Assembly (NCBI GenBank): GCA_018389105.1
Contig: JACATO010000609.1
Location: 372,001 to 436,000, forward strand
Reading direction: 5' to 3'
DNA: 64,000 nt
Source of the DNA: Nautilus pompilius
Lineage: Eukaryota > Mollusca > Cephalopoda > Nautilida > Nautilidae
The translations under genes were made by a program, and so were the position numbers. Below the pieces are notes generated by a model. That model saw nothing but the letters and a program-made list of their open reading frames with translations, was not told the DNA's origin and ran no database searches. Positions 26,278 to 38,800 of the stretch are shown here, piece by piece (position 1 is the stretch's first letter; each line of letters starts with the position of its first letter).

Positions 26278-26748
26278 ATGGATACATATGTTAAGCAGAG
26301 AGCAGTAATTGAATTTCTCACAGATGAAATGATTCTCCAATTGAGATTCACTGGTGCATGATGAATGTGTATGGACGCTTATATGTTGATGTGAGTACTG
26401 TAAAATGCTAAGTAAATCATGTGAAAAACAGAGAAACTAAACTCCAAGGTAGGCTTGCAGCAGGTAGATGGCAACATTTGTTAATAAAGACGACACACAA
26501 GGTTGATAAACTGATCCTCAAAGGTTGATTGCATCGCAAAGTGCGATGTTCAAGTCTTGATATTGCTCATCATACCATAGAAATGATTATTTCTGACCTT
26601 AGTTACTCTAAAGTTCATACTTGGTTGGTTCCACAAAATTCATAAGAGCCTCACATTGGATGAATCAGATGGACTGTACTTTTTCACTCCCTAGGCAGAT
26701 TTTAATCTCTTTGGTTTTCTGAAGGAAGGCATTGATGTACCTTTGGTA
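26278..26748 (+). pseudogene. Mariner-type transposase remnant with internal deletion
   Basis: Mariner transposases begin with a helix-turn-helix that reads roughly QRAVIEFLTAEG, PxEIHRRLxxVYG and DVSTVRRW. Here the frame at 26278 gives K-Q-R-A-V-I-E-F-L-T-D-E. After a frame change comes P-I-E-I-H-W-C-M-M-N-V-Y-G then Y-V-D-V-S-T-V-K. Further on, at about 26563-26625, comes A-H-H-T-I-E-M-I-I then Y-S-K-V-H-T-W-L-V-P, matching AHHII and YRKVCARWVPR. At about 26692-26745 comes A-D-F-N-L-F-G-F-L-K-E-G, matching the SPDLAPSDFHLFGPLKE region near the third catalytic acid. The spacing between the last two parts is far too short, so most of the catalytic core is deleted. Several stops and frameshifts are present. 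No terminal repeats were seen. Confidence 0.8.
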
Positions 26749-27129
26749 TGTCCCTGATAGTTGTAAATGTTTTTGGTCATATTATTTCTGAGCATTATCA
26801 CTTTATTATTAGTTAATCAACTAATTTGGCAATAGCCAAAGTATCTAGAATATCTTCCTTGAGCACATTTCAGCTACGGCTCCATGCAAAGAATAACCCA
26901 GCAAAGAAAAATAAAGAATGGTTACTCTAATAAATAAGGGCTTTAAATATAATCACGTCGCCAAGTTTCCTTGAGTATGATCGCAAACTTCATCTACCTG
27001 GAGAAATGTAATAATAAAAAAAGTAGAGGTGGCCTGTTGGAGCAGTTTTTTTTAAAAGACTTGTCTATCCTATTTTAATTACCTTTATACCACTGATACT
27101 AGTCGCAGAGTTTGCTCGGTTTGGTGTGT

Positions 27130-27240
27130 GTATCTATCTCCCTGGCATAGTTTTCTCACCAGTTGGCTGCTTTGGTTATTTCTCAACTCTCCGATTTCCT
27201 CTCACATCTAAAAACGAAGAGCTCTAGTAGTGACTTTGTT
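27130..27240 (+). repeat. Possible decayed SINE tail
   Basis: The segment CGATTTCCTCTCACATCTAA followed by AAACGAAGAGCTCTA resembles the tail of the SINE copies at 46972 and 56104 (GGTTTCCTCC, about 10 bases, then AAAGAGAGGAGTTCCAATGG). The tRNA-like head is not clear here. A weak match only. Confidence 0.25.
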
Positions 27241-27936
27241 GGGTTAGCTGGAGTCAGAACACACTTGTTTGGTGTGTTTTTTTTTTTTTATGTTGCTCAT
27301 CCTCCTCCATACCCATTTGGCTAGAATTCTGGACAGAATCCTCTGATACCTTGAATTGGAATATCTTATGGTTATTGTCATTAGGGGAATTTGTAGCCAT
27401 GGAGACAATTCTGTCAAACTGTTTATGAAAAAAAACCAGAAAGAATAAGTAATTTAATATCCCTCACCATAAAAAAGGGAAGAAAAATAAAGAACTGGCA
27501 ATAAAAATTAAGGTTATATATAGTCTGATGTAGAGGATATTATTATTTGATTTTTACATCTTTCTTTCTTATTCAAGAGGAAATGGTGAGATAAAGATGA
27601 TAATTTGTAGAATTTATATATTAAGCATTTTAGAGCCTTTATATATATATTTGTAACTTTTGCTGAATATAGACACTAGTAGTGAGATCTTAATGATAGT
27701 TTGGTAATTTTACATGATAGGTTAGCAGGTAGCACTGTGCTAGCAGTTATTCTACTCCCTGCTTAGATGATTGTGTTGGATTACAAAGAAGAATTGTTCT
27801 TTGTTGTTTCTTTTTTCTTTCTCTCTGATTAAACATTCGAGGAGACACAAACATTAATTTTCATGCTTGCTGTTTATCTTGGTTTGGATGTAAAATTAAC
27901 TTGTATTTATTAGATAATTTGGAGAAGTATCTATTT

Positions 27937-27970
27937 CTCCTCTCTCTCTCTCCTCTCTCTCTCTCTCTCC
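27937..27970. repeat. (CT)n microsatellite
   Basis: Two adjoining CT runs separated by a CTCC interruption. It creates short arginine/glutamate-rich frames on the - strand that are not genes. Confidence 0.95.
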
Positions 27971-30900
27971 ATATATGGAATAGCAGTACAGAAATGCTTG
28001 TCTGAGTGTAGTATAGCAAATTAAAGATCCTTTCCACTGTATTCCGACTTGTATCTGATAGCAGTTACATCTGACTTTTGACCTTTTCTCTGTAGCCAAA
28101 ACCTTGTGTATCTGTCTCCCTCCTCCCTTTTTTGATCCAAGATGGAAAAGATTTGAATTTTAATAAATGAAAACAAAATGCTAACATTGTTTATTTTGTT
28201 GTTGGAAATAATATGAAAAGGGCAGATATGCATGATTGATAAAATACTTTTAAAATTGTTTTATTAGCTATAAGTCTGATTTAACAATTATATATCTAGA
28301 AGAAAATTAGAAGGGAGAAGATTCTAACATCAGGGACTAAAAATGTGACTTTTATTTAAAAACAAATCAACCAAAAATGGGGAAATGCTGCGTGTATTGT
28401 GAAAAGCAGTTTAACTGTTAACTCTGAGAATGTGTGGCATACTCACAAACAAGAGTAGATCAATAGATGTATGTGAATTAAAAGGCCTAAAGGAGCTTTA
28501 TGGGATTAGGTGTGCATTATAGGAGGTCATGGGAACAGAGGTTCTTGAAAACAATGCAAATGTCTACATTATTTTTGAAAGTATATGAATGGATTTTGTT
28601 GAACTTCCTCTCTTTTTTAGGGAGGAAGCACAAATAGAAATGAAATATAAAAGGTTAATCATGCTTTTGAAAAGCTGTAGTATTCCTGCTGCCTTTGTTT
28701 ATTGTCACTAATTACATCATAGTTGCCATTATTTTTCATTCATTCTGTTGTTGAAAATTTAGGTCAACAATTAAAGAAAGACACAGCCCCAACTTAATTT
28801 AGCTATTGAATCTTTTTTCCTTCTCCATTAAATCCAGTGGAATCAGTATTTTCAAACCCATTTTCCACTGTAAAATGTCTAGAAAGTATGTAGGGTATAC
28901 CGCCATTGTGGGTTTAAGTCCTGTGTGCAGTTATTGCTACCAGGTTGACAACCGGGCTGGTGCAAGCTAGGGACTACAAGCAGGGCGTAAGGGGATCATA
29001 CCTCATACTTGATCAGTCACTTTATCAAATCTTTTTCCATAAGAGGGAGGATAGAACTTGTGACTTTTTTTTTATGGGAAAACACCTATTTATAAAATGT
29101 CATATAAGGAAAGAAAAACTGAAAGCTTCAGATGCAGATGAAAATTGTACTTATAGGCAGACATTTAAATAATTTTTTATGCGTATCGTATATATTCTAG
29201 AAATTATTCAGTGTACATTCTAAAAAATGATAAAGAGGATTAACCAAGAAATTTAGTAAAAGTATTTTATTCTCACTCTTTTCATCATGATGTTTTCCTG
29301 ATTATTTGATTTTAGCACTCGTTTTGGTCGTTAGATTTTGGATATTTGAATGCTTAGCCTTTCCCCTTAGCTCTGGAATTAGTGCTGTGTATTCCATAGG
29401 TTGTAATATCAGAGAAATACTGTTATGGTAAAGTGAGGGCAACAATTTTTCTACAGACCGTGTTTTGTGCTCTCTAACTGTTTTGCTCTGTATAAATCTA
29501 CTTTGTGATGACATTCCTAGTATCTGATTACTAATGCAGGATAGCCAATATGGCTCCAAACATTTTTTATCTGCCATTTGGGAATTTCAGAGCAGCCCCA
29601 ACATTACCATACTGTCCAACCATTCATTTGTAGGCAACATAAAAATTTTTATAGATCATTATTCTGATCTTGTCTTATTAAAGCAATGAAATATGGCAGC
29701 ATTTTAAAATTAAATATTGTCTGAGTTTTGGATTAAGTTGCATTATGTTAACTTTGTAATTTTCATTAGTTAATATTTTCTCTTGATTTGCTGTGAAAGC
29801 ATTTTATTTTTCAATAAAGTATGGAAAATATGTGATTTTTGACATCCAAACTACATGAATTTTAGCATTTTTACAATATGCATATATTATGGGCAAAAGT
29901 AAATTTTCAATTCATGCAATCAGTAATGATCCCTTATGATTCTTTAATTTACATCGACAGAAAATCTGGAAATGCTATATTTAAGATAATCAGTTCCCAT
30001 TTTCATCTTGCACTGAAGACTTATTTTGGACTGTCAAAAGAAAAATCAAATTTCATAGCTGCTATTTATTTATTTATTATTACCTTTATTGCTTTTTCAT
30101 GTATTTTTCTTGTGTAGCTCTCAACTTGAGTTTTTAGTACTGCATTAGTTGATGATGTTTGCTAGTTTTGTTTTTGTTATTCATCCGCCAAAGAATATCT
30201 TTCTTACCTCTTGTGGCTGACTACAAGATTGACGAAGGAGATCAAAATTATATGCATTTGTTCTTTTCAGCTTGTCAATCATGCGAGTGGATAAACTATT
30301 TTGTTTTTTATTAATCTCTCATATTACAGCTTCATGTGTTTAAATTGTTTTGGGCACCTGCTTGTCACTTTGTTAGATTTCAATTAATGCAACTTGTACA
30401 GCGGCTCAGAATCATTCTGCTGAACCTGTTTTCCAGCATGGTTTTCAGAAAATTGATTTTTCTCTTGTTATTGCTCCGACATGTGTTAAATTTGCATTTT
30501 TATTTAATACAGGTGTTCATTAGTATAGGCCGAGTAAAATGTGGTTAATGGCAGTTTCCGTTTTGAGTGTAAATCACTTTTAAAGACTACTATACTTAGC
30601 TCTTCTGGCTCCTTCTCTCTCCAAAAATAAAACTAAGCATGCAAACAGACAGATTAACAAATTTTTGCCTAATTTTCATTTGTCATCAGTAGATTATTAG
30701 AATGTATTCAGACAATTCTTTCGTCCATACATTTTGTTTTGACCCCAAGAAATTTGTCTGACCTTACTTTCAGTAATCTTTTGGCTTTGATACACACAAA
30801 TTTTAGGTTACAGCACTAAAGGTCCGTTGATCTCAGTTTGTGCTCACTTTTTACTCTGGTCTTCTAGTTACCAAACAAAGCTTTTTTTAAAATTTGGGTT

Positions 30901-33442
30901 TTAGCTGTTTGTTTGTTATCTGTTTTTTTTACTGTGAGTTTCCATTGTGTCTGTTTTGCTATTCAGATAGGTTCTCCCATTTTACTTTTACTACTTAGTA
31001 AATTAATGCATCAAACACAGCAGCTATTGCTACAGATACTTTTGTTTTGAACCTGGCAGTAATTTAAATTGAGTTTTACTTGAATTTTGGCTCTCTTCCT
31101 CAAAGGATGCATGTAGTCAATTATGACTCCTGTTGCTTATTGTTGTTGTTGTGAGCTTCTGAGGAAAATTTTTAACTTCTGAAAAGTTTTTTCCTCTGAT
31201 GATAGGTGAATGCCGCTTAAATGAGCTTCTTGCTGTCGTTCTGTCTTTGTAAACATTTGAAATGTATTTTTGTCATGTTCAGTGTTTTCTGCTTTGTCAT
31301 GGATATGTCCACTCAGAATTATTTCTCAAATTCTCACCTGCAATAGTTGCAGCATCTATCAGTAATTTTGTCTTACATTTCATTCAGTTTTGTGCTTTTC
31401 TTCTTTTGTTCTGCCCTGAAAAATTATTTTATTTTTTATTAAATTATTTCTCAACATGGTATACACCAATTAGATAATTTTCTTTTTTGTCTTAATGTTT
31501 TGAATTCAGATAAGATATCCCTTTCTGCATTGTCATATCTTCATTGGTGAGCTTCTGAGTCTTCTCTCTCTCTCTAAACATGGCTGCTTCTCTTATTTAT
31601 GGTGCACTCAGACTTCTGTCTCCACAATGGTTGCATCTGACTGCTTCTAGCCTGCTTGATGAATAGACATTCATTTTGAAATCTAGCTAGTTTTGACAAC
31701 TTCTATTTTTGACATGCTTCTTCACTGATCTTTAATGTTCTTACATTTTATTACTTTATCCCTTGGCTCCATCTGTTACCACTTACTGCTTTCAAACTAT
31801 CTAAACTAAGTGGATGACATAGTAGAAACTTTCTATGGGGCACTGCCAAATTAGGTTCCCATCACCTACTGATTCATCATCTATATTCCTTTTTTTTTTG
31901 GTTGTTGCTGCTGCTACTGAGCTTTTTTACTTCACTTGGCATACATTGAAAACTGTTTTGGGCATAAAAACCCATATGATGGACTTTGCATTTGTTGATG
32001 CTTCCTAAGTAGTAATATTTCAGTTGGTGCCAAACCTTCATTACATTCAGGATTATTTCCATTAGTTCTAGTCCTTTGATTTCTTTTAACCCAAGCATGG
32101 TCCTGCAATCACCATCTCCAGTAAACTCAGCCCTCCAGCTGTGAACTGTTTTTCAACAATTTTCCTGGCATTTGTGGTTAGTTAGCTGCTAACCAATAGA
32201 ATAGGTGATTATAGAATTTATTACTGGACTGTTTTGTGATTTCTTGGAACCAATCAGTAGTGGTGAATATGTTCATCGCTTTCCTGGAAAAATCCTAACT
32301 TTGTTCTTTTGCTGTTGCTTTTTTTACTTGAGTCACTGACATCAACAGGCATTATGACAACAATTTAGCCGCACTCAAAACATTATGATAGTTCACATGG
32401 GACTGTCCAAGATGCTAAATATTAGTTCATTTTAGGTAAGAGCCTGCATGCTACTTGCCCACTCATGAATATTTATTTCTGAATTGTATTAAGAGTGACC
32501 CGGCACCTTTTTACCCAGACAAATATTGAATGGCTTTCTTCTGTCTCTGATTTATAGTCAGATTCTCATCACTGTTGAATAGACGAGCAAATTCCAATTT
32601 GTTATAGCTCTAGGTATCTTCAACTCTTTTCTGGGAATTAACCAAAGTTGCTTTGCAATTACAGGCCTGGGCTGGACCGGTTTGTGCCTACATTCTCATA
32701 GCATACGTGTGTGTCTGTCTCATAACTATGAGCATGAATGCACTTAATTGTTATATTTTATATATAAAAGTGTCCTGAATGAGTTTATTGATTGGGATGA
32801 ATGAGTGGATTGTTTTCCCAGAGACCTTTTCTGTCATGGTATGTAGTTTGATGCTTCCACATTCATATTTTCCTAGCATCTATATCTCTCAAAGGGCAAT
32901 AGATTCTCAAGTGTACTAGATCTCTTGAAATCCTTGCTTTCATTTCTACTTCAATACTTTTAAAGTACTTGTTGCTGGTAAAACTGTATTGTTGTTTTAT
33001 ATTCAAATTTTTAAAGGAAAATGTGTTTGTCCAGTTTTGAGATAATTCCTTTTTTTTCCTGTTATTTAGCTGAATATTTGGTCCTGGGCTAGAACTTTCG
33101 CTTTCTTGCCATCTCATTAGGGATAGCTTGTTGCTCTGTCATGTACACCTGTTTATTGTCTCATATTATTGGGTATTTTTTGCCATTCCAGAATAAATTA
33201 TTTGACTAATTAATTGTTGTTAAAATTTTTCATAGTTTTTTTTTCCTTGGAGAAATGTGCATATAATTTAATTATTTTTTCATTGTCGATATCTAGTTTT
33301 TCTTATTTGTATCATGGGTACAAACAATCCCCTGTTTCAAAAAATAAAAAAGAAAAGTTTATATATCCTGGTTGTGTGATGTGTTGCAATGCCAGGCGAA
33401 ACTTAGCTGTGGTAGTATGCAGCAACCAACATGAAGAAAATA
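27971..33442. other. Intronic DNA with a T-rich strand bias, no gene identified
   Basis: A weak tRNA-like B-box word GGGTTTAAGTCCTG lies at about 28910. From about 30300 to 32700 the + strand is clearly T-rich relative to A over more than 2 kb, while keeping moderate G+C. Read on the - strand it shows many short protein-like stretches broken by stops, as an old coding-derived fossil would, but I could not assign it to any family. No intact open frame is present. Confidence 0.45.
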
Positions 33443-34045
33443 AGCTTACAGAGCTGTCAGATGTCTGTTTTCCAGCAGAGATACCTGTGAGCTAAATTTC
33501 TCTCCAAAACTGCATACCACTTGTGAAGTTTTTGTATGGCATTGCATGTAATGTAGAGAGGACGATTTGTTTTATTTTCCATGACAGAGATTTGTTGTGA
33601 GGCTCTTGGGCTACAAGGGCCTTCTGTAATCTCATCCATAAATCTGTAGAGACAGGATCTGCGGTTGATGCACTGCAACCATGACACTTGACTACACCTG
33701 TGGAAGTTGTAAAAATTCAGCATGTGTTGTCTTAAATCAGACAGGGCAATTTCTGTGGAGAATGCAGCAGCACCCATCAAGTTGCCAGGTCTACTGGCCA
33801 GCCCCAGTGAACTGTGGAAGGTGATGGATGGGCTAGACACTGAAACTGCTGCTTCCTGCTGATCCGGCAAAGCCATTGAGCTTACTGTAATGAGTTAAAC
33901 CAGTTCAGAAAAATGTTAATAAAATTTTGTTTCAATAAACACGTTCAAGTCATTTTTTTACTGTTTTGTTACAGTTACACATTGATTTCAGAAGAAAGTC
34001 GACTATTTTTAAAATCGACATGGTTATTGTGACGTGCTGTCACAA
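33443..34045. repeat. Unclassified interspersed repeat, copy 1
   Basis: This about 600-bp segment is roughly three-quarters identical to 56871-57440 in the same orientation. Shared anchors include TCATCCATAAAT, AAATCAGACAGGGCAAT, CCAGTGAACTGTGGAAG and GTTACACATTGATTTCAGAA. On the - strand an open frame (33876-33457) encodes F-H-S-S-L-G, P-G-N-L-M-G, I-A-L-S-D-L-R-Q-H, C-L-Y-R-F-M-D-E and K-L-H-K-W-Y-A-V-L-E-R-N. Copy 2 keeps these motifs with many silent or conservative changes, so the family probably derives from a coding sequence. I do not recognise the protein or the element class. Confidence 0.8.
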
Positions 34046-35089
34046 TATGAGCAAATCAGCCGACCCGAGGAACGCATGTAACATGTTACAGTTTGGGAAT
34101 TATGAACCAACTGCAAGAAGTAACTTAACATAAACTGCTTTGATTGGTACCCATTGATACAACTCACTCATACTATATACCTACATAGAGGGAGTTTCAA
34201 TGTTAACTATTTAACCACATAAAATAGAATAAAAAAGAATTATTCAAATCCTCATGTTTTGTTTTCTTTTATCAGACACGGTACTAAATCCTTAAACTGC
34301 TACAAAGCTGTTATCTTTAGCACTGTACACAAGACCCCAGCCCTATTTGCTAATGATTTGAATACATTTTCCAACTGTTGGTTGGTGTGATATGATTGAT
34401 AACTGCTTTTGATTTTTTTAAATTGTAAGAATTGCCTAAAAAAGAAAGTTTAGCTTTTGGGAGCTGCTCGGAAATGCTTCTTTGACAGCTGCAGTAATTG
34501 CTCGACTGGTGCCTGATCAGCCAGGGGATTTTCTGTCACTAACTGGACCTTTTTTTTAAAACTTGTGTGTCCAACTTCTAATTAAATTGTTGGATGGTGG
34601 ATGCTTATTTCAATGTACCCTAGACTTGCATTTCATTGCAGTAACAGGCTTCAATCTAGCAAACCCAAAGATACTGTTAGCCTTTCCCTCAATTGTCACA
34701 ATTTTGGCTTCACATCAGTTTAACACCAAAATGCCTAGAATTTTTATTAATTTTTTTTTGTATCTTAGCAATATGTTTTGTTTTTTTTTAAATGTAGTTA
34801 AACAGTTATACATCGAAACCTCGCAAGACCATAGATAAATAGGCTTCATGCATGCACTCACATGCACGTAAAGGCATTCAAAATTATAATTCTGTTATAT
34901 GAAAACAGTTATCTGCCCTTTCAACATTTTAGTATAAATGAAAATGCATTATTTCAGCTAAAGAAAACCTTGAAAAATTTGACAAACCATGTCACGGAAT
35001 ATATAAATGATTAATTATGATACTTATTTCAAGCTATTTTCATGAAATTTTATGGGAATAACTGCTGTAGATACTTTGAGCAAACTATG
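34046..35089. other. A+T-rich intronic DNA, possibly including the far end of the adjacent Tc1 remnant
   Basis: No clear coding motif was found. The lower-coordinate end of the - strand Tc1-like element probably lies here, but its last domain could not be recognised. Confidence 0.4.
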
Positions 35090-35833
35090 ATTTTAAGAAG
35101 CCTTTAACAATTCTTTTCTAGCAAAATATTGTATATTGATCTTTGCAGTCTGTTTTGGTTCCTTTAACCTATTGTAGTAGAAATCCATCACGCATCAAAC
35201 CATGCCTTGATGGAATTGCATGGCATTGCAGAATGTTGTGATATGTTTATGATGAGAATCCCATCAAATTTTATCAAGTTACCAGCAAAACACGTCATGC
35301 TTTCACGTTTACACTACCATAATTGTATGGCAAATGTAGTTCTAATTTTCACTGGCTTTTCTTATAATAATTTTTGAAGCTTAGAACTTAGAGCTCTCCC
35401 TTGCCCAGAACCTTGCACCATGCTCCAAGGTGTAGTATTGATGATGTTTAGTCAACTCAACTTGATTATTTTATTTTTTAAAATTTTTTTACCATTTCTA
35501 AGTAAGGTTTTCCTAGTGAGCCCAACCTCTCTTTACTATGTTTTGATAGAGTTTAAGTTGCTGACTACTGCAGAGGAATTGCAGTTAGCAGTTAATTGGC
35601 TCCCTCTCAAGAAAGAAAGGTTTCTGCTAGCTTAGAATTAATTATACAGCAAATCCTACCTTCTTCTCCTGGGATTTTTTTCACTTTTTGTCCTTTAATA
35701 AGTTCATAGTTGCGTCATTTGACTGCATTCTGTAAATGGTTATTCGCATACCTCTACATGTAACACCAGCTTTATGAAGGGCAATAGTAGATGATAACCT
35801 CTTTTCCCATGGAATTTCGTTTTTAGGTGCCAT
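35090..35833 (-). pseudogene. Second Tc1-like transposase remnant, antisense to the host gene
   Basis: Reading from an ATG at 35833 down the - strand gives M-A-P-K-N-E-I-P-W-E-K-R then T-I-A-L-H-K-A-G-V-T-C-R-G, a typical start of a Tc1 family helix-turn-helix (MxRKxELxxEKRxxIxxLHKAG). Further down come S-Q-L-T-A-N-C-N-S-S-A-V-V-S-N and E-V-G-L-T-R-K-T-L-L, matching the second helix-turn-helix and the xxGLxARKPxL linker. About 300 bases later comes G-N-L-I-K-F-D-G-I-L then I-S-Q-H-S-A-M-P, matching GxLxxIDGIMxxxxYxxILxxHxxP in the catalytic core. The DES and QQDN motifs are not visible, and there are multiple frameshifts and stops. It differs in subfamily from the copy at 24287, whose N-terminus follows a different consensus. 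Confidence 0.75.
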
Positions 35834-38800
35834 TTTTGTCTGCCAAACCAAGCAATAGCAGTAATCAGTAATGAGGTTCATTAACATATCAGATGAACAT
35901 GATAGCATCATACTTTTGGCATGAGGTAAATTTAACATCATGCTGTGCTGTGTCCATAATTATGCAGAAAGCTTGAAGTGATAACTGTGTTACAATTAAT
36001 TGTTTATTTGTTTTGATATATGGTTCTGCAGATTTCTAATGGTTCTTCTGCCAGGATAATCCATTTTCATTAACACACTGTTTTCTTTGGTGGCTCCTAA
36101 TTCTGTTCGGTAGTTATTTTACTGGATTTTGAAACATCTCCTTGGTTCATTTATTTTAGTTAGTTAATACATTCTAAACTATCTTATTGAATAACGTAAA
36201 GATGCATCAGATGGACAAGCAAAAACAATTCTGAGGGTTAAAGGACATGAGTCATCTCCATTTCCCTACTTCAAACAAAGCTAAATAATTCTTTTGGGAT
36301 ACTGATTTTAATTTTATAAATTTACTTTTTTTTCCTTCTTTTAAGCTTGTACTTCCTTTTAAATACAGAAGCTAGCTTAATTAATATTGTATTGTTTTTT
36401 TTTAAAATTCTTATACAGGTCATTACTACATTTCATATGAACCTTATTGTGTTTTTTGTGTGTGCATATATATATATATATCTATTTTGACAGACCAGAA
36501 AAGCCTTTACACAACTTTTCCTGTGATACTCAAAGTTTAATTAACAATATTTTGCATTAACATGAAGGGTCTGAATAGATTCTTTTTGGCAACTAATCAT
36601 GCGTGTATTTGGTTTGTCATCATTTACTGGGTTATTATGTACTTAGTTGCTGTTGGCAAATTGCTTGCAAGCTTGTTTTGATTTATTTGATTTTAAGAAT
36701 GGATACAGGCAATTAAAAATAGACAAAAAAACAACTTGAAATTATATAGCTTAATTATAGCAAAATGAGGCTGGCTTTGTGATCAAGGCAGCTGGAAGAT
36801 GCTGTATGAACAGCCAGACAGTTTTCAAGTGTTTTACCAGGAATAGCGATAGACTGCTTAGAAATCGTGTATGTCTAGCTATGGGGCATTTTGTTACAAG
36901 TTCCTTTATATTAATACAGCTGCTATACTGTTTGTTAACTGTTTGGAAAAAAGATAGAATATTTATTTATTTATTTTGGTGTAGCTTTAACGTTTTGTCT
37001 GAAAAAAAAAAGAAAAAGAATCTATAATGAACAATTTTAGATGATATTTATTTCTTCTGTTCCTTTTCTCCTTGCTGATAGATTAGGTATTCACCGTAAT
37101 AGTAATTCTAGTAGGCTTAAGAATGCTAGGAATGGAATTTTATTTGCCAAGAATGTGCTAAAACAATATCTAAAATCATGCACACTAGCTTAGCACCATT
37201 CTTAACAATACAGTTGCCAGGAATGCTGTCAACACATTTTATGATACAATTACTGGGTGACAGTGATGATACTTATTTGAATACTTTTGAGTTTGGCAAC
37301 CTAATACTAATACATTTCATGTTTTTCTTTTTCCATAGAGTTGAAAATGTATGGTATTGTATTGTATTTCATTGAATGCATTAATGGACTGACAGCTGTT
37401 AATCACCGACTTCAATTTGTAATATAATTCTCTTTGTCTTTCTGTTTTGTTTGTTTGGCAGTGGTTTATTATTATTGTTGTTGCAATGCATTTCCTGTAA
37501 TAATAATAATAATAGTAATAATAATAATAATGATACATGTGATAACTAAGTTATAGATTTAGCCAATTTGTTGTGTCATTGTCATGTTGAGATTTCTTCT
37601 TTCTTTGAGCCCCGCTGCCAATGATTATCAGGAATGTGAAGCAATTCTTTTTTATGGCCAGACCGAACATTGCAAGAATGTTTGACATAGAAACAAAAGA
37701 TTGTGTGAATAGAGATTAGAAAATATTTGACATGAAAAAGCAGACAAATGGCAGTTAAATGTAATAATGCCTGTGCTTAAATATTTAAGGGCCATCTTTC
37801 TGAAAGGTTAGAGTGTACAAAAAAGGAGCTTTATGTGCCCCCACAGCATAACGTGCTTACAGGAAAAACCAAATCAAGTGTTTTTACTGTATGTGGAATG
37901 CATTATCTTAGCATTGATATAACGTCTGACTTGAATTCAAATGCTCTCAAAATTATTTGCCAACAATACCAATAATCCCCATCAGAAAATCAACAGAGAA
38001 GAGAGCCACCCTGATGGATAAACTTTGGGGATGTTTATGCAATTAAAATTTTTTTGTGTAGTTGTGTAGTTTAAATAAATGAAACATCAACGGACCAACA
38101 ACAAAAAGGTCATGAATTACTATTGAAAATTAATATATATTAGATATGAAGAACAGCAGCCCCATAGAGTTGCTCAAGTGATAAAGGCGCATTGGTCAAT
38201 TTATTTTTCTTACCAAAGAGACTGAAGGAAGAGAAAAAGCAGTGCTTGAGTTTCCTGTAGGAGTCCCAGACTTTGAAGTGAGACTGATATCTGCTATAAA
38301 CCTGCCTCTGGGTGGGCTCACTAACCTTCTGTCATGGCCTTCAACCCAGCAGTCTATATTTGCATGTTTGTTGTTAAATTCATTGTACAACTTCTCCACC
38401 CAGTTTATCAAAGTTTTCAGCATCCCTAACCTTTTTTTTCATTATAATCAGCTTCAGCTACATAAAATGATTTTCCTAGGGAATGAAGGTTATAGGCAAT
38501 GAACCATCTGGAATATGTGAGCAGGGTTATCTTCTCATCTTTAACTCATTGATCAGGGTGGGCTTGATCTTGCTGTAGAACTTTTACTCTGAGAGGATAA
38601 TAAGAACTGTTACCTTTTATATTGTTGTTCTAGTATTAAATAATTTTGAATTTGTACCACCACAACTACCTTCCTTTCCTCTGCATTTTGTTTTTTTTTT
38701 TCTTTCACGTAGTAAAAACATCTGTCATTTACTTTGAAACTTGGTGGGACTCTTTTTTTTGTCAGTGTTTTTGGGTTATAAGCTATTGAAGTTAGAAGTG

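Noticed and set aside
28860-28990. tRNA-like B-box word GGGTTTAAGTCCTG
   Set aside because: No convincing A box at the correct distance and no second copy in the window, so I did not call a SINE or tRNA.
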